Source: Aureobasidium sp. EXF-3400
Taxonomy: Eukaryota > Ascomycota > Dothideomycetes > Dothideales > Saccotheciaceae
Reading direction: 5' to 3'
Length of the DNA: 19,835 nucleotides
Assembly: GCA_024195585.1 (NCBI GenBank)
Contig: SWBL01000569.1
Location: 1-19,835, forward strand
The position numbers and the translations under genes are program-made. Shown in pieces: positions 1-8,400 of this stretch. Numbering within the stretch: the stretch's first letter is position 1; each line of letters begins with the position of its first letter. The notes beneath the pieces were generated by a model. The model saw only the letters and a program-made list of their open reading frames with translations. It ran no database searches and was not told where the DNA came from.

Positions 1-91
1 GCATCCCGTCCGCTCTGCCATACATAAGCAGTTGAACGGCAGATTAGTACTACGGTGGGTGACCACGTGGGAATCCCTGCTGCTGTATGTT
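1..91 (+). rRNA. 5S ribosomal RNA, 3' part (cut by window start)
   Basis: The first 91 bases match the 3' three quarters of an ascomycete 5S rRNA. They contain the CCCGTCCGCTC stretch of the 5' half, a TTAGTACTACGGTGGGTGACC segment carrying the Pol III C box, the GAATCCC stretch, and a TGTATGT end that would pair with the missing ACATAC-type 5' end. The 5' end lies outside the window, so the gene is partial. Single 5S genes scattered between protein genes are usual in filamentous ascomycetes, and no other rRNA is seen here. Whether this copy is functional cannot be judged without its first ~28 bases. Confidence 0.9.
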
Positions 92-93
92 TT
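90..93 (+). terminator. Pol III oligo-T terminator of the 5S gene
   Basis: A run of four T residues begins at the last base of the TGTATGT end of the 5S gene, followed by another T-rich stretch around 96-98. This is the usual Pol III stop signal. The exact 3' end of the mature RNA may include one or two of these T residues. Confidence 0.6.
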
Positions 94-297
94 GTCTTTC
101 ACTTGCACTATTTTGCTTTTGACCTCAGCCGCTTGATACCATTTATGCTAAGCCTCTCATGGATCATTTTGATCAGACATTACTCTGCATTTTGTAGCCA
201 AACAAGTCGGCGGATGAAGAAGGAGAGGGAGAGAATTGATTATCGATTGTGAAAGAATGAACAGCTAAAGAACGAACAAACATACAAGCGAGACCGA

Positions 298-1833
298 TCA
301 CTTCAACTTCTCGCGAGCCTGGTTAATGAGGGTGAGGATAGTTCTGTCACGCAGTATACTGCGCTCTATGTTCGTCAACCCTCCGACGCGGGCAAGGTGG
401 ATGATGACCGCCTCCAGTGCTGTACAGAAGCGTCTGACGATGTGAGTATCGATAGCGCCCTCGATCCATGTTATCATGATTGTCATCTTCGAATCCTTTC
501 TACCACTGACATCTGAAGCCTTCTTTTTGGTCAGACTGACCACATTCATGTTGATAGCAGCACCCTATGGCATGCTGGCATGACAAAACCAGACCTTTCT
601 TAGCCCAAGGATTTTTCCAGCATCGAACCGACCAAGGTTGGAGATTGAGAGCGAGTGGCGATAAGGATCACCAGAAGTTGCTTTCTTTTCGAGGTAGGTC
701 CTCCAGAAATCAGGTACAATCCGGTCGGGAAATAATCGAAACTCTCCTGCGTTGCTTCTGGCTTCACTCTCTGCCTCTGACGAACGGATATAGTCATTGA
801 ACTTCTTGGTAAAGCTGGCCATAGTGTGTGAGCCTAGACTGGATATTGGGATTGACCTCTCGATCAGACCCGTATAGTTGCCCCCGATTCGTGGATGTGT
901 GCGCTTTTCTGAGCGAAGCGATTTTGTTGTTTCTACACTGAGAGTGTCACAGGCGTCATCAGCTGCGACTGCTGCTAGAGCAATGACGCCAGCAGTGTGT
1001 AGTACCGCATGGACACTGCCAATCTGGCTCCCCAGGGCTTCCAACCACTCGACCACTCTGTTTTGGTGTTCTCCAAGGTCAAGAGCGATGTGACCCATGT
1101 CGGACCTTCTTGGTAGCTCCTTCAACAGATTCGGTGGGGGCCACTTGGTTTTGACACCAATTCTGTGAGTCACTTTCCATAAAGATTTGTGATTGATGGC
1201 CCGACGAACTCCTTTCTTGATAGTTCCAGCGATTGAGGGCTGTATTCTCATCGTTTTCTCCGCTTTTGGTGGTAGTGGATGCTTTGGGATCGCGTGGGAC
1301 GACGTGGTGAAGCGCCAAGAGGGTTGCCACAAGATATCTTGGTATAAGTTGAGTGCACCAATGCTATCGGTGACAACATGGTGGATGGTCAACGCGATGA
1401 AAAAGGTGGCAGGGCTTTCTAGCTTGAGTCTGTAGACTCCAACGCGCCAAAGAGGCCCTGTGGCTAGGTTCAACTCCTGGGCCTCGCCATCCTCTATCTT
1501 TGCAACCTCCGTAACATTCGTCACAGAATACAGTTCGGAGTCGATGATGGGATGAGGCTGGTATTGGTTGTATTTGTGGATGTCGAAAGGCGGGTCGTGA
1601 TCGTTCAGTATCCATCTGGAACGGCGAGAGTCGGTATCATCTATGGCCGCAGCCAATACTGGATATTTCCGCAACAGTCGGTTGATGTTCAAACCCATTT
1701 GATACAACAGTTCGTTTATGTCCGGATGGATGATGAGACCAATGATTGTGATGTGGGGCATGGACCCTGCCCGGTGTTGAGCAATGTGATACCGTTCCAC
1801 GAAGTCCAAAGAACGAGATTCGATGTCGTCCAT
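298..1833 (-). pseudogene. Condensation/AATase-fold acyltransferase split by an in-frame stop
   Basis: The reading frame runs from an ATG at 1833 (context GCCGCAATGG) and has no introns that I can see. Residues 151-157 read HHVVTDS, the HHxxxD-type catalytic motif of the condensation/alcohol-acetyltransferase superfamily, which moves acyl groups from a thioester to an alcohol or amine. An N-terminal ERYHIAQH stretch and an SNLGRFDAG motif near residue 400 also fit fungal members. The frame then meets TAG at 565-567 (codon 423). It continues in the same frame for 88 more codons (GAAINMNVVS...MTIMITWIEG...) to TGA at 298-300. These 88 codons look like the family's C-terminal strand and helix, so the stop falls inside the conserved core. 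A 30-nt GT...AG segment covering the stop is too short for a normal fungal intron and would remove conserved residues. Readings: premature-stop pseudogene, stop readthrough, or sequencing error. The longer frame to 1914 starts at TTG and is not used. Substrate unknown. Confidence 0.72.
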
Positions 1834-2105
1834 TGCGGCGATTGATGTTTGATGATTGATGATTGATAGTGTTACTGAGGATGAATTGCTGATGTTGTGC
1901 GATACGATTGTCAATGTTTGTTACCTTGAGCGATAGGATCTAAGTAGTGGAAGGAGCGTCTCAGCTTCAAGGCTGCTCACTCTTTCCACCGAGGCTTTGG
2001 CACGACGACTGAACTTTGAAACTCACTGATATCGTGTATGAGAGTGAAACTGTGACTGTCTTGAATACTGGATTGGTCAGATACTACCTTTATAACACAG
2101 AAACG

Positions 2106-2996
2106 TTAGTTATTCTTGACAATTCTTGCGACTACATCGTCGAGATTTTCCTGTTGCAACCCAAGAAGATCATTTGCGTATCCACCCCGAGCTTCCCAGT
2201 CGGCTTCTAGCGTGCCCAAAACCCACACCAGATCTTCCACGGCCGACTTCTCACCACTGTCTGCCTTTGCCTTGCGCTCCTTCACGTATTCAGACGAATC
2301 GTACTTTTTGACATTCCAAGATTGACCGGTCTCCTTCTCAAACGCCTTCAAGAGCTGTTTCTGATTGATGCGGATATAGACAAAACGGTTCTTCGTCTCC
2401 TCTGGCTTCTGCAATATAGCAGCCGTGGCTTTGCCGATTTGTGCGAAAGTGCTGGTGCTCCAGTAAACCTCGCCATCGTCGAGGATCTCGAAGCTCTTAG
2501 CTTCAAGGTTGATGTGGAAGAAGCCGAGATCCCAGTCGAAGAAGTGGCCGCATACGAGACTTGTCCAGCTGAAACCAGAGTTCTCTGAAGCCAGCTTCTC
2601 AAGATAATCACGCACTTGTGACTTGGCGATATAGATGGGTGCAAGTTCCATGGCTCTCTTGCTCTGTGAGTCGCAGCTTCCGAAATCCGAAGGGATGAAT
2701 CGTTTTACTCCTGCCTTGATGGCAGCATCGGCGAGACGCTTCTGCAAGTCTACCTGTGCACCATATACGGTACTGATTATAGCATCCTGATTTTGAAGGG
2801 CTGGTACCAGTTCGGCGATAGGAAAGTCGTCTGATAACAGCTTGACTTGAACACCCTCGGGATAGTTGGACTTTGATTTCGAGGACTTTCGCTTGAAGAC
2901 CGTAACATTGAAAGCTCCGGTTGCAACGAGACCATTGAGGACTCCTGGTCCAAGATTGCCATCGGCGCCTACCAGAACAACGTTTTTAATCGACAT
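2106..2996 (-). CDS. NmrA/isoflavone-reductase-like NADPH oxidoreductase
   Basis: An intact, intronless 296-aa protein starting at ATG 2994-2996. The N-terminus has beta strand NVVLVG followed by GADGNLG (residues 10-16), the GxxGxxG dinucleotide-binding loop of atypical short-chain dehydrogenases in the NmrA/isoflavone-reductase (PCBER-like) group. VKRFIPSDFG at about 97-106 and the AKSQVRDYL stretch (Lys125, position of the catalytic Lys in plant isoflavone-reductase-like enzymes) support the reductase side of the family over NmrA-type redox sensors that lack catalysis. Length is typical (about 300 aa). It is probably cytosolic, with no signal peptide or membrane segment. It lies upstream of the acyltransferase gene on the same strand, with 272 bp between the two coding regions, so the pair may belong to one small-molecule pathway; this is inferred from proximity only. 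Substrate unknown. Confidence 0.9.
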   Translation of the reverse strand: MSIKNVVLVGADGNLGPGVLNGLVATGAFNVTVFKRKSSKSKSNYPEGVQVKLLSDDFPIAELVPALQNQDAIISTVYGAQVDLQKRLADAAIKAGVKRFIPSDFGSCDSQSKRAMELAPIYIAKSQVRDYLEKLASENSGFSWTSLVCGHFFDWDLGFFHINLEAKSFEILDDGEVYWSTSTFAQIGKATAAILQKPEETKNRFVYIRINQKQLLKAFEKETGQSWNVKKYDSSEYVKERKAKADSGEKSAVEDLVWVLGTLEADWEARGGYANDLLGLQQENLDDVVARIVKNN

Positions 2997-3517
2997 GCTT
3001 GATTGTGATAGTTGGACAGATGGTTATTGAGTCACCACCCCAGAGTATAGATGGCCTTCCTGATGACGTGTCTGAATCCCGAAGTTCTGCCTGATATGGA
3101 GACCTCTCGAAAGGGAAGGTCAAAGCCGAGGGCCATCGCAAGCAACCGACAACACCCTGAGCTCGCTTCGAATTATTATACTAGGTCATCAATTCTTGAC
3201 GAAACCGAGTCGAATACGAGGGCTGAGTATTTGACCAGCAGCCGGGGCCGAACCCATGTGTTTCGGCTCGCCGGATACCGTGTATCCGAAGTAAGGCATG
3301 ATCATATCGTTTCAGATGCAGTCCAAGCACCACCAACTGGCTTCTGTCAAAGCCATAGCTTCCGTTCATGACAGGCACCAGGGTAAAACAACTCACAGTG
3401 AAGGCGTTCAATCATGCCAAGGGCTCAGGCGGCCTATCTATTGGTAAAAAGATCGTTGAAGAGTGAGAATGTAGTTAGAGATTTGTGGCATTATTCGTTA
3501 TTCGTTCGTGCTTCTCG
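2997..3517. other. Intergenic stretch upstream of the NmrA-like gene
   Basis: About 520 bp that should contain the promoter of the minus-strand reductase gene and the tail of the remnant at 3518-3882. Short open frames occur on both strands (3051-3371 plus, 3181-3411 minus), but neither shows a recognisable motif or a convincing composition. No repeat, RNA gene or clear TATA element was seen. Confidence 0.5.
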
Positions 3518-3882
3518 TTAAGGGACAATTCTTTCTCCCAGTGCGCCTAAGGCCAATACATGACCGACGCTCCTGTTATATCCGGCTGTCGGTTGATCCT
3601 GACATATCCTCTTCAGGGCCTCTTTCGGACCCCGTTCGAGCCAATTTCCTACAGTACACAACATCGTCCAGGTTCTAAAAATCTCTTCAGGGATCCGAAG
3701 CATTCTGTCGGCCTTGGGCATGGTGACATTTGTTTGTTGTCGTGCGCCCAGAAGGCTCCAAGAAATGATGCCTCGATGGAATGCATGGCTGTGGCGTTTC
3801 CGACGACCAATTGAGGCACCATGCTCAGATCCATAACCGTGTCTTCGGTCGATCCGACTTGCAGCAGAGTGTCGGCGACCAT
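3518..3882 (-). pseudogene. Frameshifted remnant of an unrecognised protein gene
   Basis: Two overlapping minus-strand frames read as consecutive pieces of one globular protein. The first starts at ATG 3882 (VADTLLQVGSTEDTVMDL...MHSIEASFLGAFWAHDNKQ). The second continues from about 3727 (VTMPKADRMLRIPEEIF...NWLERGPKEAL...GHVLALGALGERIVP) to TAA at 3518-3520. The switch lies in a CAACAAACAAATG stretch around 3727-3740. It is best explained by a 1-nt loss or 2-nt gain in an A-rich tract; the space is too small for an intron. An in-frame TAA sits just upstream of the first ATG, so any N-terminal part is missing. I do not recognise the family. The composition (ordered hydrophobic strands, ending on a natural stop) is what suggests real ancestry, so this is a tentative call. 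Confidence 0.4.
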
Positions 3883-3977
3883 CAATTACGAATGATAGGC
3901 GTATATAGTGAATCGTCGTGAGGATTCACCAAAGACTTCTGAGAACCCAGTAGTCGGAGTCCTCTCTCCAGTATAGC

Positions 3978-4520
3978 CTACTGCACAATACAGCAAGCCA
4001 ACTTGTTGCCCACTTCCGCGCGATCTGCCCTCCTCTGCCCTGTAGTCTTCTTCCACCACAGAACAGAGAAGCACGCGACATGCACCTCATCACTCAACAG
4101 CAACAACCTCATCTCATCCCAATTCTGGGCTGTGACACGAACATCCTGGCGTTTCTCATCCGTATGCCGTCTATAGTGTATCGAGAGCTTGAAATAAAAG
4201 TCTCGCTTTGCTTCCACGCGACGGTGAGGGAAACCGTTTTGTGCCGAGATGGCCTTGGCGATGTCGTCCTGGAGTTCTGGGAGGCTGTAGAAGCTGCTGT
4301 GGGGGAGTTCAAAGGTGTTGTGGTTTGCTTGGACCAGGGGAACTAGGTCGTAGCCGTCAAGGTCGACTTGCTTGATTGAGAGAGGTACTGCAGAGGCGAT
4401 GTCCACTCGCGTGATCTCCTCCATCCTGATGGGGTCATAAGCCAGATGTGGACTCCCCGGCGGTGAGGGTGAGGAAGATATCCTGCGGTTCCTGATGGTG
4501 GGTCTTTTTACGATCGACAT
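3978..4520 (-). CDS. Small putative beta-grasp-like protein, family member 1
   Basis: A 180-aa hypothetical protein starting at ATG 4518-4520; the longer frame to 4586 starts with TTG. The N-terminal 30 residues are basic and Ser/Pro-rich. The core has ELPHSSFYSLPELQ (71-84), a strand FYFKLSIHYRR (108-118), then VRVTAQNWDEMRLLLL (127-142) and FSVLWWKK (151-158). The order LP block, Tyr strand, Asn-Trp (133-134) and Trp155 exactly 22 residues after Asn133 recurs in the proteins at 11860-12414 and 13452-14168. The layout recalls ubiquitin/PB1-like beta-grasp folds, but that is an inference without a structure. The start is uncertain: a GTAAGT donor-like site lies at 4571-4566 upstream, and if it were spliced to an AG after the ATG, translation would begin at Met33 (4424). 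No signal peptide. Function unknown. Confidence 0.72.
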   Translation of the reverse strand: MSIVKRPTIRNRRISSSPSPPGSPHLAYDPIRMEEITRVDIASAVPLSIKQVDLDGYDLVPLVQANHNTFELPHSSFYSLPELQDDIAKAISAQNGFPHRRVEAKRDFYFKLSIHYRRHTDEKRQDVRVTAQNWDEMRLLLLSDEVHVACFSVLWWKKTTGQRRADRAEVGNKLACCIVQ

Positions 4521-5419
4521 GTTAAGGTATTTGAAGTTGAGCAGATGGAAGGGTGTCACGAGTTTACTTACGAAGGGGGGGCTCAAGGCTTCTTATGACA
4601 TGAGCGGCTCGAGAGGGAGCAAGGGGATGCCCTACACGAAAGATACGCGCTCCTCATCTCGCCTTGGCTTACATATATCTCTCAGCACGTCGTACAAGAA
4701 AGCCCGAACGCTCGGAAATTGGCAGGGCTTGGGTGTTTACAGCTGACGGATTTGCTGGTTGTGGCTGTACCCGAGGGGTGGCTGTACGGCGGGTGCGCAG
4801 CCAAAAGTCGCGAAACCCGACCGACCCGACTGGGCCGACTCCACAGAAAAATCGTGACTCGTGAGAGATATCCCGGCCTTATGTTGGACGTTGGCTTCTG
4901 TTTGACTGCTTGTTCGCTCATTCGTCAATATTCATCAACGTTTCTATTTCGAAACACGAGGATCTGCTTGCCCCTCCCCCCTTCCTTCGATCTGATACAT
5001 CAACGGTAGAAAGCCCCTATGACATAGAGAGGGATGGGACCCTCGGAACGGGGAGCTTCTATTGTACAGCTCGCGTGAGCTCTTGGCTAGACAAATTTCC
5101 GAGATCTTAATCAACATTCGTAAAGACATGATTGATGTATATGGCGCGTCTATCGCGACGTACAGATACGCATGTGTATCCGCTGAGATCCGGTCGACAA
5201 TTCGTATAGTACTTTCGCGAGATATTGCACATAGTCATTCGTGCTGTGGTGCTACCCACGGTCAATACCGTCATCAAACGTCAGCTACCCACTTGCGCCG
5301 AGCTTATTTACGTTACGTTTGTTGGGAGCAGGATGGTCGGCGAGAGACAAAGCAAGTGTACGGTCTATGAGTATTTGATCTATTTTTACAATCCACATGA
5401 ACCAAATCTCCGTATTCAT
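4521..5419. other. Intergenic stretch between family member 1 and the helicase gene
   Basis: Nearly 900 bp with no supported gene. It should hold the promoter of the minus-strand small gene and the 3' region of the helicase gene. Visible features are a 2-codon upstream frame (ATG TCA TAA, ATG at 4601 on the minus strand), a direct repeat GTGGCTGTAC at 4761-4770 and 4778-4787, and a pyrimidine-rich tract near 4972-4987. None is clearly functional. Confidence 0.5.
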
Positions 5420-8400
5420 CTATGCCCACATGGCCTTGAACTTCAGGTTGAACTCGGAGTGCAATCTTTGGAAAGACTTCAGCACCTTGAGCAATCCCTT
5501 CTCTCCACCTTGGCCTTCCCATGCAGCACTATCAAAGTTGAGTTCGTCCAACTTGGCGGCAGCCTCGTTGTAGTCTTTCTCAATGACCTCCTCCTCGTCA
5601 GCCATATCCTCCCAGCTTTCAGCCTTCTTTGCCTTCTTCTTGGTAATGGTGGCCATGGCGGCTTTGGGTGCTTCGCTAGGGGCAGGAATAGCTTCTCCGT
5701 CCTCCTTGACAGCGACTGTCTCGTCTTCGGCCTCCTCCAGGGTATCAAGCTCTCCCATGGTGTCAAGGAAATCCATGTCGCTTCCAACCTTGAGCTTCAT
5801 AAAGTTGAGCAGACTGGTGATAATTGTAGCAAGGACCAAAGAGAAGTCGTTGAGCATGAACCACACGTCACCACGTCTGATACCGTTCGCCTTTTCTAAA
5901 GTCTTTACATCACCGTGCTTGAAGAAGTCGACCAGGTAAGCGTTCAGAGGCTGGTCAAGGTCTTGGGAGAGCATGGCCACGTGAGGAATAGCCGACTCCT
6001 CGAGGAAGACACCAGATCTGACAGAGCGACACAGCTCACTGATAGATTTGAAGTTATCGGTGTGTCCGGACAGAGCTACAAATGGCGAGCGAATTTTGGT
6101 GGAAGGAAGCGAGACCTTCTCCAGTCCAGAAGCAGAGTCGACCGACGAAGAGCCAACCTGTCTAGCTGTGAGCGGCAAGACATCATCCGCGTCCTGTACA
6201 TGTTGATCGACAAAGGTGCGAACGTAGGTACTGAAGATGTCAAGCGTTTGTTGTCCATGCTCGTTCAAGACCTGGGCCGCTTCCTCAGGCAATGGAGGCA
6301 GGAACACCATCGATGAGGATGGCTTCACCACCTTCTCGCGGTACTCTGCATCAGACTTGCGACAGTACACGCGACCGAACAGATGAGACATGACCAACAT
6401 CAGAGTGTTGACTACTGACTCTGCATTGTTGTCAATGTCTGCACAAAGTCTGTGCAAGTAGCCCTCCTTGAGCAGTGCATGGAACGCGAAACTCGAGTTC
6501 TCGGTGAAGTACAAGTGGGAAACAAGGCCGGCAAAGTTCAAGGTCGTGCCGTTTGCGTCCAGCAGCTGCTGTCTACGAAGGTACTCAATAGAGAAACGAA
6601 GATGGTGCAATGTCTGGTCCTTGAAAGAGGGACCTCCCATGTACAGGCGAGGCTGAGAGAGCAGCGAGTTGATACACGCAGCTGCGTACTTGGAGTTGTT
6701 CGATCCGTGGAGTAGCGTAAACAAACGGAGAACCAAGGTAGTGGTGACTGGGAAGTGACCGTTCAAGTCAGGCAGTCTTGAAGACATCAATCTCAAGACC
6801 TTCTCATGTTGCATGTTTTGGAAGACAACATTTCCGAGCAGATCGAAGCCACGACGACCAGCACGACCGGCACATTGACGATACTCAAGAGCGGTCAAGA
6901 ACACAGACTCGCCGGTGAATACAACAGTCTTACAGGGCATGTTGATACCCAAAGCGAGCGTACCGGTTGCGACAACGACTCTGAGGAAACCCTTACGGAA
7001 CAAGATCTCGACAACCTGGCGGTACTTGCGGTTCATACCCGAGTGATGGACAGCGACGCCTCTAGTCAAGGCAACGATGAGCCACTGCGGTACGCGTCTC
7101 CACTCCAATTCTCTCATGTAGTCCTCAAGTTCGGAGACCTGAATAGCCTTGAAGTTGCAGAAGTGGTAGCCTTCCTGAGGGGCTGTAGGATCGAACCCTT
7201 CGAAGCCGTTGGCATCGGTGTCAGCAGCATCACGCTGCACGTCTGCCTTGGTCATGCCCTCTTCAGCAGGCTTCTTGCTCTTTGAGACTTTGCTAGCCTT
7301 GGCACCCTTGCGCTCTTGCTCCTTCTTCCAGGCTTCCCATTGAACAATCTTGGCCTTCCACTTCGGATCAGTAGCTTTCCACTGGTCCTCAGCTTCCTTC
7401 AAATCGTCGTGAATCTTGGCACAGATGTCCTCACATCTCGTACGGTCGTAGTTGAACAGAATAGCGGGCATTGCCTCCTGCTCATGGAGTCGACAAAGCA
7501 AAGGAAGGAAGTTGTCCTCTTGAACCTCCTGTGCTTCTCTTTGACCGGTGCGCTTGGCCGTAGGCGCGTACAGCTCTTCCTTTTGGGGTCGCTTGCCAGA
7601 AAGCGTGGTGAAGACCGCATTGAAGGGAGACGCGGTATCTTCCATCCATGCAGCCAGAACCTTCTTCAGGCCTGCCTCCCATTTCAAAACATCCTGCTTG
7701 CGGATGACGTTGGGCAAGGCGTTGGTGGGATCAAGCTCTGCAGACAGACTGTACTTGTCGTTTGAGTGCTCCTTCATGGCTTTCCAGAGCGTGTAACAAT
7801 CACGAGGCTCGAAAGAGAGATCGTCCGGCATACCTGCTGAGCGGTTGACAAGACAGGCGACAGGGTGAAGATACTCGAAGCCAGTGGTGCCATCCAGACC
7901 AAGAGTTGGAAGACCCTTCTTCTGGCCCAGGCCATCGAACAAGAACTTCTTTGGGGGATCGTAGTAAAACTTTCTCAGGTCGGAGTATCTGTAAGGATGT
8001 CTGACCATCTCAAAATCGATACCCATAGCCTTCTCGGTAGTCGACAGCCAGTCGCTGAAAACATCGGGGTTGCCGACTGTAGCAGAGAGTGCAATGATGG
8101 GGCAAGGGGCGAGCAACAGAAGTTGTTCCCAGACTACACCGTCTTGGGCTTGTCCGATACAGTGAACTTCATCGAAAATGATGCGCTTCACTCTGGTTGC
8201 CCATGAGTTGGCGTGCGAGGGGGCCAAAAGCATGATCTGAAGCACGTGAGGTACAGTAACAAGTACTTGACAGCCAGTGGCGTTGTTGATGCGATGGTCT
8301 CTGGTGTGAATGGCCCATACACTCTTTCCTGGATACTTGAACTTCTTGGAGTATCTGCCCTGGATTTCAGCGGCGATTTGGTTGACCAAAGCCTTGGTAG

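Noticed and set aside
541..600. 30-nt GT...AG segment that would splice out the TAG in frame
   Set aside because: Fungal introns are normally at least about 45 nt; this one has no branch site and would delete residues that look conserved in the family.
3051..3371. 106-codon plus-strand frame upstream of the NmrA-like gene
   Set aside because: It begins with ATG but shows no domain, no intron signals and a composition like random sequence; it overlaps the expected promoter of the minus-strand gene.
5225..5899. 224-codon plus-strand open frame
   Set aside because: It is antisense to the 3' end of the helicase gene, starts upstream in non-coding DNA, and is a run of Leu/Val with no motif.
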